Below are positions 1-11,200 of a stretch of DNA of 27,882 nucleotides, piece by piece (positions within the stretch are counted from its first letter, which is position 1; every line of letters begins with the position of its first letter). The DNA is from Triparma columacea (taxonomy: Eukaryota > Sar > Bolidophyceae > Parmales > Triparmaceae). The DNA lies in NCBI GenBank assembly GCA_030267965.1, contig BRYA01000494.1, positions 27,996-55,877 on the forward strand, read 5' to 3'. The translations under genes were made by a program, and so were the position numbers. Under the pieces are notes generated by a model. It was not told the DNA's origin. It saw only the letters and a program-made list of their open reading frames with translations, and did no database searches.

Positions 1-293
1 GGCCTCAAAATCCCTTCCTCTTTCAGCCAAGTATTATGGGCCACCGACCCGGCAAGTTCAACGTTAAAATAAAAGACATGTAAACGCGAAGCGCCAGGTT
101 TTTACATTGGAATGCTCTCATTTTTACTCAAGTAAGCGACATACCATATATTCGAAAGTTCTTATTCACGTTGTAAGGTGTGAGGTCTCTCTCACTTTTT
201 GCTTGAGAAAACAGGGGCATAATAATTCGGACAATCGCCTTCTGTCTTCTGTCTTAGCTGAGAGACAGTGAGAATCAGTTATCAGGGGAAGAG
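1..293. other. Upstream region of the GNAT gene, no gene seen
   Basis: No long open frame, RNA gene or clear repeat is visible here. It is mixed-composition DNA ending just before the ATG at 294, so it probably holds the promoter and 5' untranslated region of the acetyltransferase gene. No TATA box or other recognisable promoter element could be assigned with confidence. Confidence 0.4.
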
Positions 294-1122
294 GATGGCC
301 TCAGATCACATTCAAAGCCGCGCAAACAAAATGTTCGACAACTGGGAATCCATGGATCACGCACAAGAGCTGCTTCGAGAAGGTGAGAAGTTGTTCATGG
401 ACAAAGCAAGACAAGCGGCTTGCCAGTGTGGGTAAAATATATCACAGAGACAAAGCTAAAACCCCCATGGACCCAAAGAACAAGCAAACCGCGCTATGCA
501 CCTTCATGCAATCGGAGTCTCGAACATTGCAGCTCAATGTGAAAAATTTAAGCCTGGAGAGGGCTTGAGTAGCATGAAGATCCGAAGACCAGAGGAGGGG
601 GAACTCGCGACACTGTACGCGTGGCTCGAGCAGGACGAGCGGAGCTTCGAAGAGAGGGACGGGGGGACGAATCCCGCTTCGTATTGGTCAAACGCAGGGG
701 CAACTGGGGCTCTGCAAGCGGTGTGGGAGGAGGAGTGTGGGGTTGAGTGCAAGAGGAAGGGGATCCACTGCTGCGAAAGGCTGAAAGTGGCAGTGGTGGA
801 GGAGGAGGGGACGGGGGGTGCTTCGCTCCCCGTGGGGTTTGTGGTGCTGAAGGAGGACGGGCTGACTATTGACGCTTTGGGTGTTTGGAGCGAATGGAGA
901 AGGAAAGGCGTGGCAGGAATGCTTGTGGAGCACTGCGTGGAAAAGGCCCAGAAGGACTCCCCATTACCCTTGGAATTTTATCAGGTAGACTCCCTGATAT
1001 CCGCCCTTCTCTTCTGGAAAGGGCAAGGCTTTGACAAGGTCAAGACAAACCTCCTCACTCAAAGCGAAGTCAAGTGCCTCTCCTATCAGCGACCAGTCAG
1101 AAAGTATCTCAAGAGGAAATAA
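294..1122 (+). CDS. GNAT-family N-acetyltransferase, probably two exons
   Basis: The C-terminal half carries a GCN5-related acetyltransferase core: a beta strand (VGFVVL), a hydrophobic strand (TIDALGV), then the acetyl-CoA pyrophosphate loop RRKGVAGML (about 895-925), the helix after it, and a late FWKGQGFD strand typical of the family. It should transfer acetyl from acetyl-CoA to an amine; the substrate cannot be told. The clean frame with ATG at 574 gives 182 residues. An upstream ATG at 294 opens a coding-like exon with a GTGAG donor at 383. Joining 294-382 to 570-1122 keeps phase and gives 213 residues, but the acceptor at 568-569 is weak. Donor 432 with acceptor 551-552 is an alternative (235 residues). 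It ends in TAA, 53 nt from the convergent kinesin stop. The fold call is firm; the 5' structure is not. Confidence 0.68.
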
Positions 1123-1175
1123 CGCTCGTTATATTTCGTACATACAAAATCTGTTCTTCTTTGCTGTGTGGGCAA

Positions 1176-4100
1176 TTACTTCCCGCCACCCCTTATCGCA
1201 AACCTCCCCCCTTCCTCCTCCTCTTCTTTCTCGTCCATGCTGTCGTCTTCGTAGCATCCCGCATCTGCCTGCTTGTGGCCAGCCTTCACGTCCTTCTTTC
1301 CCTCAATAACCTTGACCCTCCTTGCCCTCCCCCCAAACTCTAAGCTCCCCTTGGTTTCTCCCCTCCACTTTCCCTCCCTCCTGACGCACGTGATCACGCA
1401 GACCTTCCCCTCCCTCAGGCTCCCCTGCAACAGCCTCGTCAACGGGCTGCTTCTGAAAGGTACGTAAGCCTTCCCCCCGGCCAAGTGAGAAAGTACGTTG
1501 TTCAACGCGCTCAAGGACCCGTTGATAAACCGAGTCTCTTTGTCCCGAGAGTCCCGACTGGGGTCCCGAACACCTGCGACAGTGTCAGAGCCAGAGCCAA
1601 GGCTCGAAAGCCTCTCGCTTCCTGCAAGGTCAACCAAGTCGACTCTGGGGACAAGTGAGTTGGTGGGTGTGTTAGTGGAAATGGCAGCCTTGCAGCGTCC
1701 AGCGTCCAGATGCCGTCCTAAATGTCGTCGCTGCGCTCCTCCCTCACCTCCCGCTCGTAACTTCCCCGGTCCATTGGTCCGTCACAGTCGTCTCCAACCT
1801 TAGTATCGAGTGCGACCTGCTCGACCTCTCGTTCAAGCTCGTCGAGAAGGTGCTCCTTATCTCGTTGCCCCTCCTGATGATATCCCCCAGCTCCTCCGGG
1901 TTCCGTATCAGAACGTTAATGTTGTCCACCTCGCCCCCGCCGCTAGCCCCACCGCCCCCCCTTATGGGGAGCTTCTCCGCTCCCTCCCCCGGCTTCCTGA
2001 GCAAATCCCTAACCTCACCATTATAAACCTCAACATACCCCGCCGTGACAACAACTTTCCCGTCGCTCTCCTTAAAGATTCTTGTCACCAGCAGGTCAGT
2101 GACGTCCTTCATTGTCTTGGTCTTGCCGCTCCCAGTCTGACCGTAGGCGATTAGGCAAACCTTGAAACCGGCGAGAGCGCTGAGGGCAAACGGGATTACC
2201 TCCTTACCCAGGCTCCTGTGACTGCAGCGGGGATTGGTCCGAGGGAGATGTTGGGAGAGATTAGTGATGAGTTTCGCCGCAAATCGTTTGCCACCAATTC
2301 CTTGCTGCCACCCATTTACCACTCACTTGTCGCTCATTGCGCTACTCCCAAGCCCTTCCCCAATGACGCCATCAAACAAGAACCTCCCACTGTAGTTATC
2401 CTGGTAGTTGTCCCCTTTCTTCAACCAAACGCTGTACCCATCCCCCCTTTTTCCCACCCCCACGCAGTTGTCTGTCCCCGGTCGAAGCCTGAGCATAACC
2501 CTCACTCTCCCCCTTCCCTCCATAAGCTCCTCGATCTCCTTCCTTCTGACCGTAGCCTCCCTCTTCAAGTGGGCCCTAGCCTCTGCGATCCCGCTGACGT
2601 GTCTGGTTAAACTAAGGAACGCAGAGGACACGAAATCAGAGAGGTCTAGGAAGCAGCCGTCGACCTCCCGACGGACGGATTCGCGAAGGCTGGACCAACT
2701 GGACTTTATGGAAGAGCAAGAGCGACGGGCACGGATCAAAGGACGGCGGTTTCTGATTACAGCCTTGCGAGCCTTCTCCATTGTCCTCTGTGGAATGGTG
2801 GCAGGGCGAGAGTAAGTAGTAGAATGGTGATAAGGCAGTCGGTGACCCGGGCCCAACTCAAAGCCTTGGCTCACCTCTGCCTCCTTCACAGCAATCGTAC
2901 CAAGCTCCTTAGCCTCCCTTCCGCTCTTCTCGTACGACCTTTCCCTCTCCCTAAGCTTGGCAACTTTCCTCTTTTCGGCCTTCAGTTCCGCAGCGATTCC
3001 CCCTCTCCCCTCCTCGCTCTCCTCAAGCACTGCACGAAGCCTCTCGATTTCATCTGCCATCCTCGACATGTCGCACACCCTGGCATTTTCCCTCTCCTCC
3101 GCCCCCTTGGTCCTCCTCTTGAGTTCCTCGACCTCCCTCTGGAGAAAGTCCCTCTGCCCTCTAACGACTTCCAGCTCCCTCTTGTGCTTGCTCGTTACTC
3201 GAGAACCTCCCTCGATCAGCGCGTCGTTCCTTACCGGTTCAACTCCAAGTTCAATCAACGCCCTGTCGTCGTCTGTCACGATCCCTTGGGGGTTTGCGAT
3301 CGCAAGCGAGCCGTCGTAAAGTGTTAGCTCCTCAGCGTTCTTGTTCCTCTCCGTCCTAAGCTGGTTCTCCAGGCTGAGTATCTTTCCCTGCAGTTCCTGC
3401 CTCTCCCTCTCCCCCGCTTCGTGCATCTCTTGGTATACGTCCCTCTCCCTTCCAGCCGCGTCCAGCTCGGACCGAAACTCAATTTCAAAGATCCTCTCGG
3501 TAGCCTCCAAGAGGCTCAGGACCTCGTTCGCACAAGCATTGTCCGAGCCCCCGAGGAGATCAAGGTCGTCTGATCCTGCTTCTGCACCGCCGGAAGCCAA
3601 AGACGCAGGGGATGGGCCGCAGAGGGATGTTATTTTTTTGTCTAGCAAGACGGCAAAGGCTACTGAGTCCTCCTTCACGGATGAGATACCCTTCCTCTTC
3701 CCCGCTCTTGACATCAGTCTGCTGGCATTCAGGAAGCTAGTGAGGCGGGTCTTCAGTCTGAGGTTTGCTACGGAAAGCTCCGAGTTTTGGGATTGGAGGG
3801 CTTTAAGTTGTGCAGTTGCAGATGACGGGGGTGGGATGGACTGACGGGAGGAGGAGGAGAAGCGAGAGGATGACAAGGGGACCGCGCGGAGGGGGCTAGG
3901 TGGCGGAGCAACAATGGGCGACGGGAGGGTGTGAGAAGGCACGATGATGGTACTAACGAGTGACGAAGGTGCGAAGAGTCTGTAGTGAGACTAGACTAGA
4001 CTGACCAATTCATCAGTCTCAGGAACCAGTATCGACCATAGCACCCTTGTATTGATGTCCCAGGAAACGACGTCCACAATATTCAACTTCCACGGACTCC

Positions 4101-4509
4101 TTTCAATATCTTCTCCCAAAATATCCTTCTATCTCTCTATTTCAATCCCCCCCCTTGGCCGTCCCATGACTCACATTCTCCCATCTCTCTCAACCCTCTC
4201 CATCAACCTCTCCATCCCCTTCTCTCCATCTTCCATAAGCTCCGTCGCGCTCATAACGCTCCTCGCCGGTGTCGTGGGTAGCGATAAATAACCCTCAAGA
4301 GTCGAGGGGTTTCCAACAGCTTCATGATTTCCCTTTGGAGTCGGCGAAAAGTAAGACGACATCAATGAAGCCCCAAGGGAAGGATTATAGGGCGTAGAGG
4401 GGGGGGGCATAGCGCAAGGGGATGGACGAAGGAATGCGAAGTGACTGTTACTGAGATTTGGGTATTTGGGAGGGTTTTGAAAGGACCCGGATAGGTCTTT
4501 ACGGTGCAT
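1176..4509 (-). CDS. Kinesin-14-like motor protein (C-terminal motor), four proposed exons
   Basis: A microtubule motor with a low-complexity head, a long Glu/Arg/Lys-rich coiled coil (about 3830-2520) and a C-terminal motor domain, the kinesin-14 layout. Motor landmarks in order are RVRVMLRLRP, P-loop GQTGSGKT, switch I NERSSRSHS, switch II VDLAGSER, and the INGSLSALNNV / SSPLTRLLQ helices. Exons 3979-2327, 2215-1748 and 1644-1176 join in phase through GTGAG introns of 111 and 103 nt. The long exon has no usable ATG before 3714, although clear coiled coil precedes that point. A GTGAGT donor after 4175 and a CTACAG acceptor before 3979 add a first exon 4509-4175 in the correct phase, giving 974 residues; ATG 4410 is an alternative start. 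The segment between the P-loop and helix alpha-2 is shorter than usual. The motor is firm; exon 1 is inferred. Confidence 0.82.
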
Positions 4510-4512
4510 AAA
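4410..4512. promoter_or_regulatory. Divergent start region shared by the kinesin and glycosyltransferase genes
   Basis: The glycosyltransferase ATG (4512, plus) and the most upstream kinesin exon-1 ATG (4509, minus) are only two bases apart. If both are used, each 5' UTR and promoter lies over the other gene. Use of the later kinesin ATG at 4410 would leave about 100 bases of shared promoter. No specific element was recognised. Confidence 0.3.
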
Positions 4513-6272
4513 TGATTGTCCGGAAGATTTCTCGTACCGTTCAAACCCTCCTTGTTTTATTTTTATCGGGATTTACGGCCCATCCACTGATAAAAATTGA
4601 GTACCCCACAGATGGCACAATCCTTCCCCAAGGTACACACACCATACCCCTCGAATTGGCGCTGATCAGGCCGCCGCCTTTAGACGGTGGTGAGGGGGAC
4701 GTGGGAGGAGAAACGGGAAGCGTAATGTGCGTATGCGTTGGATTGATTGTGGGGGAGGCGGGGGAGACACATATAGATTGGAGGTTGGACTCCACTTCCG
4801 CTCAGCCGTTTGAGACGCAGTCAGAGGGTTGGGGCCAACAGGACATGGACTGTATACCCGTACAATTCGTGGGGGAAGGTACCATGATGAGAACGGACAC
4901 AAAGGTGGGGTTAAGGAGGAGTGGGTGGGTGGGGGCGAGTGTTGGTCTCTACAAGGGGGGGAGGGAGGGGGGGGAAGGGGGTTGTTGGGAGGGCATGCAG
5001 CTTGTCAGTTTCAGCCAGACCGTTGTATACGTTCCCTCAGACGTCATCTCCGAGGATGGCGGTTACAGGGATTACATCGCACTGAACATCCCAGTCGGCG
5101 GAGGGTTTGGGTGGGGTTCCGTGGGAGAGGCTCTGGCGCTTCATTTCCTTTCGAGAGGTCGGAAGATTGTCCTAACCAACGCCGTACATGGAGGGGTGCT
5201 CAGAGAGAGCACTCGCAAGGTCCTCAAGGGAACTTTGGAGGCTAACGAAGGCAGGTTGAAGGGGGTGGAAGAGATGACGGTATTTCATGCGGTCGGCAAG
5301 GACATGATAGAAACCACGGGGGTTTGGGGGAGGGTCAACGTAGGAATCTTATTCAGCGAGACGGTAAAGTGGGAGAGAGAGGAGATGGAGGAGCTGAGGA
5401 AGTTTGACGTTCTCCTAGCGGGGAGCGAGTGGAATAAGAGGGTTCTCGAGCAAGCCGGAAGGGGGATGGGCGTGGAGTTAAAGGTTGACGTTTTCAGGCA
5501 GGGGATAGATAAGGGGATGTGGGGTGTGGGGCGGAAGCATCGTAATGGGGAGATTGTGGAGGAGGGAAAGGAGTTTGTAGTGTTCTCAGGTGGGAAACTT
5601 GAGCCTAGGAAGGGACAGGATATACTAATTGCCGCTTTGAGGATTTTTCAGGCTCAGCACAGCGACGTGAGGCTGGTTTTTGCGTGGCAGAACTACTGGC
5701 CTGAAACAATGTCAGGAATCGACGAGAGTGGGCTAGTGGAGGGTATCCCGGAGTGGGACGACATTACCGGAGCGCTTCGGATTGTAGAATGGTTGGGAAA
5801 AAACGGCATTGACGAGGATAGGGCGACGGATTTGGGGAGACCTAGTCAAAGCGAGCTGGCTGCGGTTTTGGAGACCCTTGTCGACGTCGCGGTTTTTACA
5901 AACAGGTGCGAGGGGGGGACCAACCTGGTCGCGATGGAAAGCATCGGTAGTGGAGTCTGCACAATCTTGAGCGGTAACACGGGGCACATGGACGTCGTCG
6001 AGAGGGTTTGCTTGGGCCTGGGGGGGGCGGGGTGCCTGGTTCTGGAGGAGCAGACGGAGAAGGGAGATGGATGGTGGGAATCGAACGTAGAGGAGGTTGT
6101 TAGGAGGCTGGAGGAGGTTTACGGGGATAGGGAGGGAAGGATGAGGGTCGGGAGAAGGGGGAGGGAAAGGGTTTGGGATTGGGGGGAAGAGATAGACAAG
6201 GTTTTGGGAATGTTGGAGGGTATGGAGGGAGGGAGGGAGTGCGAGAGAGCAGAGGGTTCATGTAGCGTATAG
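4512..6272 (+). CDS. GT4-like glycosyltransferase with N-terminal signal anchor
   Basis: A single-exon protein of 586 residues. Residues about 8-24 are hydrophobic after a short basic start (MIVRKISR), which suggests a signal anchor or signal peptide and therefore work in the ER/Golgi lumen or outside the cell. The C-terminal half has the GT-B glycosyltransferase pattern: FSGGKLEPRKGQDILI (about 353-370) opening the nucleotide-sugar-binding Rossmann domain, and NRCEGGTNLVAMES (about 461-474), the acidic donor-binding motif of a GT4 subgroup. The N-terminal acceptor domain contains a plausible Rossmann start (IPVGGGFGWGSVGEALALHF). Donor and acceptor sugars cannot be inferred. There are several Gly/Glu-rich insertions from G-rich DNA. 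It ends in TAG, 28 nt from the convergent stop of the propeller gene. The family is firm; retention in the Golgi is inference. Confidence 0.88.
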   Translation: MIVRKISRTVQTLLVLFLSGFTAHPLIKIEYPTDGTILPQGTHTIPLELALIRPPPLDGGEGDVGGETGSVMCVCVGLIVGEAGETHIDWRLDSTSAQPFETQSEGWGQQDMDCIPVQFVGEGTMMRTDTKVGLRRSGWVGASVGLYKGGREGGEGGCWEGMQLVSFSQTVVYVPSDVISEDGGYRDYIALNIPVGGGFGWGSVGEALALHFLSRGRKIVLTNAVHGGVLRESTRKVLKGTLEANEGRLKGVEEMTVFHAVGKDMIETTGVWGRVNVGILFSETVKWEREEMEELRKFDVLLAGSEWNKRVLEQAGRGMGVELKVDVFRQGIDKGMWGVGRKHRNGEIVEEGKEFVVFSGGKLEPRKGQDILIAALRIFQAQHSDVRLVFAWQNYWPETMSGIDESGLVEGIPEWDDITGALRIVEWLGKNGIDEDRATDLGRPSQSELAAVLETLVDVAVFTNRCEGGTNLVAMESIGSGVCTILSGNTGHMDVVERVCLGLGGAGCLVLEEQTEKGDGWWESNVEEVVRRLEEVYGDREGRMRVGRRGRERVWDWGEEIDKVLGMLEGMEGGRECERAEGSCSV

Positions 6273-6300
6273 ATATTTAGACGTTGGAAAAAGGCAAGTT

Positions 6301-7989
6301 TCAGCAAAAATCGCAGCTCTTTTCGCGGAAGGATTGAGACTCGTAGTCCAACGCAAGCAAATCCTTCCTCTTCATATCCAAGGCTACACACTCCTCCAAA
6401 ACAGCACCCAACCTTATCTTCACCAGTGCGCTCTCGCAGTTATTTACCCCCACCGAAAGGAACAGGAACCCGTTCCTCAGCTCCATGTGCGTTGCGTACT
6501 CCAACATTCCGTCGAGGTTGAAGTTGAATATCGGCGTCGCGCAGGTGATGGACCCGGAGGTCCCATCGTAAATGTAGAAAAAAGTTTGGCGGATCGTTCC
6601 GGTACCCCAACCCCCCACTGACACGTGGGAGGCAACGAGGAGGCTGGAGGGGTCGGAGGGAAGCGGGATGGGACCCGCTGACAGAGAGAGGGTGAAGTGG
6701 GGGGGGAAACCCAGGTTTGGCGTTGGAGGGGGGGCAGAGGAGAAAGGGGTCATGTAGCCGGTGGCGGGGTCGACTGAGTATATGGCATGAGGGATTATGG
6801 AGACCACGGCAAAGAGGAGGCCGGAGCTGTGCTCGTAGAAAAGGAAGTTCTTCTGGGTGCCGCGGAGGGAGGTGTAACTCAACCAAGTACCAGGGACCGA
6901 GGTATCTATCGGGGAGGTGATGGAGGGGGGGGAGGGAGAGAAGGAGAGCAAGTAGTTCTTGAGCCCCCCGCTTAGAAACGCTTCCTTCCTGTCCTCCTCC
7001 CAACCCATTCCTTCAAAAGCCATGTGGAGATTAGGCGCCTTTCCGTTGGTGTTTCCGTACAGGTATGTAGCGTTTCTGTATTGGAACAGCTTAAACTCCC
7101 CTATGTTATCGCTCACTACGTTCGAAGGCACAGGCAAGCTTGGCGGAGCGGAGCGAAGCAACGAGGGGGCGAGGGTCGAGGGATTAGGGTCGAGGGACAA
7201 GGGATCAGCGCACCTCGCTTGCCGTGACGCTCGTACCGCTCGCTTATCACTCTTCTCCCTCAAAATATCTCACCTGCTCGCACTGTCCTTAAATACGTCC
7301 TCTATGTAAGCCACCGTGTTCCTGGGTTGAGGGAAGTTCACATGAGGCCACCTCGACATGTGCGGCCACGTGAAACGGGAGACATGTCGGCAGTCAAACA
7401 TCTGACGGACATCCTGGTAGAAGCGGCCGACTGCAAAGAGGGAAGTTGTGGTGGTAGAGGAGGGACGAAAGGAGAACACAAGATTGAAGACGCCGCCTTG
7501 CACGCTGTTTGGTGGTGCCAGCGTTGATGGGTGCAGGAGGGAGCGAAGTGTTGTACAGTGTCAACAGCAGACAAGGTGCAAAATTGCGTAGCAAGCGGTA
7601 TACAGTGCCATGCAAGCGGTATACAGTGCCATGCTGTGACAATGCACAGAGTAAAACATACAGGGGAAACTACAGTAATTACTGTAAAACACTCACCGAG
7701 CGAAAATACAAGCCGTGGAGGCATTTGTGTGACAAGAAGGAGCAAAACCAGCGGGCAATTGTAATGCAGAGGACCGTAGAGAGGTCAGAACTTGAATTGA
7801 GGTAACGACGACGAGCGAAATGACCACAGTGACGACAAATTGAGGTGAAAGGGAGGGACGCATTCTTCGCATTCCCTTCAACCCATTTATCAGGCCAATT
7901 CTGCACCCGCTTAACATGCGTATCATCTTTATGAGAAATACCGCAAACACATCGCAAAAGCTGACGTGAACAGCGCCTGAAGTAGCCAT
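6301..7989 (-). CDS. Type II membrane protein with beta-propeller glycosidase-like region
   Basis: Three exons, 7989-7697, 7504-7274 and 7138-6301, join in phase (GTGAG donors at 7696 and 7273; introns of 192 and 135 nt) and give 453 residues. Exon 1 has an N-terminal segment with basic residues (MRRMRPS) followed by a hydrophobic stretch at about residues 51-69, the type II anchor of Golgi/ER enzymes; start ATGs at 7989, 7872 and 7863 are all possible. The rest consists of short strand-rich blocks (FQYRNATYLYGN, FFYIYDG, EYATHMELRNGFLFLSVGVNNCESALVKI in pieces) resembling five-bladed beta-propeller glycosidase-like proteins of the GH43/GH130 type. Catalytic residues could not be placed, so enzymatic activity is unproven. 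It faces the glycosyltransferase gene tail to tail, which fits a shared glycan role. Gene structure is fairly sure; family is tentative. TGA stop. Confidence 0.66.
7591..7632. repeat. Tandem duplication of a 21-nt unit inside intron 1 of the propeller gene
   Basis: Two perfect adjacent copies of a 21-base unit (7591-7611 and 7612-7632), beginning GCAAGCGGTATACAGTGCC. Both lie in the proposed 192-nt intron 7696-7505, so they would be spliced out. They contain a GTATAC palindrome. No function is evident. Confidence 0.9.
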
Positions 7990-8150
7990 TTGACTATTTA
8001 GGTAATTTCTAGATAGAGAGAAAGGGTTTGGAGGTGAAGGGGGGACAGGTTTTGGGTTTTAGGATGAAGGTAAAAAAAGTAAGAAAATGAAACGCTTGGA
8101 TGCAAAAACGTGACATGAGCGATTGGTAGTTGAAGGTTTTGTTCATTGGT

Positions 8151-8173
8151 TTTATTCATTGGTTTTATTTATT
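8151..8173 (-). promoter_or_regulatory. Polyadenylation signals of receptor gene B
   Basis: On the minus strand three AATAAA hexamers occur at 8173-8168, 8169-8164 and 8156-8151, about 38-60 bases after the stop codon of gene B at 8211. This is the usual spacing for a cleavage and polyadenylation signal. Two of them sit in a short direct repeat of ATTCATTGGTTTTA on the plus strand. Confidence 0.6.
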
Positions 8174-8210
8174 TACCGTGCGCAGACCAATTGCTGACCG
8201 GGGATCATCG

Positions 8211-11200
8211 TCAACCGCTTGCAGCATCTGGCTCTTCCATGGCTTTGTCATCATCGGTATCCTCAATGACTCCACTCCCGTATCCTTCTTTTGCCCCAAC
8301 CCCTCCTCTTCCCCCTTCCCTGCCCCTGCCACTGCCCCTGCCCCTGCCCCTGCCCTGGCCCCGGCCCTTGCCCCTGCCCCTGCCTCGCCCCCTGCCCCTG
8401 CCACTGCCACTGCCCCTTCCACTGCCCCTGCCCCTGCCTTCTCCAATTCCTATGCCTCTACCTATGCCACTCCCCCCTTTCCCCCCTTCTCTGCCACTCC
8501 CTCCGGCATCACCTGCCAGTGACCTAGTGTCACTTCTTGTGGTTAAAGCGCTCGTTCTTGCTCCTTCGTCTGTGCTTTTCAGCATAGTGTTGGCAGTCTG
8601 GAACCACGCACTGTCGGCATCGCTATCCTCCTTTCCACCAAAAATATCGAAGCTCACAACTTCTTCTTTCTCATTCTTGCCTTCTGCCATTCTCCTGGCA
8701 TTGTTGTGAATGTTAGGTATTCCCACTTCAACCATTTCCACTGCCTCTGCTTCTCTCTCGTCAGCTAGCTGGGACATATCGAAACCCCGCTTTGGAGTTG
8801 ACGAAGCTACTTGCAGTAGAAGTTCTTTAGTGGTAGCCCTTCGCACCCGAGCAATCTTCTTCTTTGCTTTTTTTTTTAAATCCTTGTAGTCTGAACGTGC
8901 AACTTCAAAACCATTTTCATGTTTAAGTTGAGAAAGATCATGAAGCTCGTCAACGATGTGCCGCAAACCCCTCTTTATGTAAGATTTGCCCAGCACCCGC
9001 GACAAAACCCCATTTCCTTCAGAGCTGAACACGTAGACGACTTCAGTGCAAGCCTTTCCGAAGCGCGTAGATGGCATCAAAAGGTAGCCCTTCAACTTCA
9101 CAGCCATCCTAACGAAACCTTGCTCAATAGACTGCTTCTTTGTTGGTAGAAAGTCATCCTCATTGTTCAAAGAGCGGCTCACAATAACCTCGCCACCTCC
9201 AGTTATGGAAGCTTCATCGTGAAATTGCTCTACCATGTAATCACGGTTTTTATAAGGAAAGGGAAGGAGTCTAGCCGTGTAAAGCACCCTCTTGTTACTC
9301 TGCTCGCACTCTCTCTCAACGACTCGTTGTTCAACAGCGCCAAACCGTAAATCGCACTGGCTGTTGAGAAGGTAGTCTCTTACCTCGCTTAGTTCCATAG
9401 CAACGGTGAAAGAGGCCCTGCCTTCATTGTATGGGCCACTACCGGTCGAGTTGCGCCACTCAAGCTTCGCTTCGGAACGATTTAGCCAATCAAACCACTG
9501 TTTCTTCAGTTTTGGGTCCTCAACAACGTCTTCAAAGCCAGCGTCGGTACTCAGTGCTAAAGATTCGAAGAACCTTATAAAAGCCTTGTGGTCCAAGGAG
9601 GCCAGCTTTGCTCCTTCTTCCTTTAGCTCACCATCGTGTTCTTGACGAGGAGCGTACAACCCAAGAATTAACTCTGCTGGTTTTGTCATGCCATGGAAGA
9701 AGAGCATAACAGCTCCAACCAAATTGATGGCGATTAGGATGTAGCCAAAGAGATCTTGGTCGTACTCATCCTGTTTGTCGACCCCGCTGCGCACAATCAA
9801 GCAACCAAAGATAGTGAAGAACAAACTAATCTGGCAGGCGGTGGCAAGTTTGTCATCCGTACTGTCGATGTACGGCCGAAAATGAGTGAACGCAATGACG
9901 GAGCCTGTTGCCAGAAGCAGAGCGATGAGAGTCTGACTCATTGTGCCTGGTTCGAAGAAGACTAACAAACTTGTCATGGCAAGGCGGCGCACACACTCAA
10001 AGAGCTCGAACCACCAAACGTGGGACTCATACATGTAGAAGAGGAAAGTCATCTTGACCAGCTTTGGGTGAGTAAGCCGTAGATCCTCCCTTTCCTTAAG
10101 GAGCGATCTATTTCTAATGAGCAAGAAAGCGTAGAGCGTAGGGATGCCAAGAGGGTAGAATAACATCATGAATTTGGCGTACTTTTGGTACTTTTGATGT
10201 TCCTCAGTCTCACAAGAAACTGACTGGTCTACGGCCAGGTAGTAGACAGGATCGTCTCCGTACGTGACACAATTAAAGGTATTGAAGATAGTCTGGCTTA
10301 CGGACGCAAAGACGAAGAAGGTCAACAGCAAGAAGGTCTCAACAGCATAATCTCGGATTTTTGCTTTGGCCGCTGCGCTTTTTACACAACATCTTCTTAG
10401 AAACATGATGATGAATATTAGGGCAGTCAGGAGTAGTGGCCCTAAGGTTGACAACACGAGCGTTGTATAGTGGTTGCTTTCGTGGAAGCATCCAATCTTC
10501 CCTATCTTAATCAAGTCTAAGTTGACAAGAGTTGCCAATTGCCTCGAAAAGGTTTCAAAGATTTTGGGAAATCTAATATCCAACACGCTCTCGAAGGAAG
10601 AGACCATCTGGAAGTACGTCGCCATGATCTTGAACTTGGTCTTCAAGCTCCTTGTTAAATCGTGCTCGTCGTCTTCTCCCCACAGCTTCTCTACAATTGC
10701 ATCTTTTCTCTTGTGCAACCATCGGTAAAGTAAGAAGCAGGCCGTGAGAGCACCAAGGAGAATGAAGATGCCCTCCATTGGAACAGAGACGGCCGCTTCG
10801 CAAGATTCACAAACCCCCAGCATCGTCTTAGCGTAACCCTTGACACAGACGTTGCACACAGGTCCATGGTGGCCTTCTGCGCATTGTGAATCTGTTGAAG
10901 CAGCCACGGAGACATTGTGCTGTGGGCATGCCTTCTCAACCTTGCAGAGTACCACATTTTGTGATGTTGCATCGCTTCTCCAAAAGGAAGGCTTCAAAGG
11001 AAGGCTCTGAAGGGTGATTCCACGGTCCACACAGTTGGCCCCCTCAGGACACCGGGAGCAGTAGCCATGGCCAACGAAGTCAGGTTCTTCGGGGGGCTTT
11101 CCGTCGAGAAGGAAATCTCCTTTCTCACAAGTGCAATTGAGCGGGGATATAGGAGGTCTGACTGTTGCGGTGATGTTACTTGCTGTCACAGAGGACAGAA

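Noticed and set aside
7679..7957. A 92-residue minus-strand frame overlapping the first exon of the propeller gene
   Set aside because: The overlapping frame starting at 7989 has a type II membrane anchor and a GTGAG donor that splices in phase; this one does not connect to the downstream exons.
8130..8709. Proline/leucine-rich open frames on the plus strand
   Set aside because: They are antisense to the Gly/Arg-rich tail of gene B and arise from the hexamer composition.
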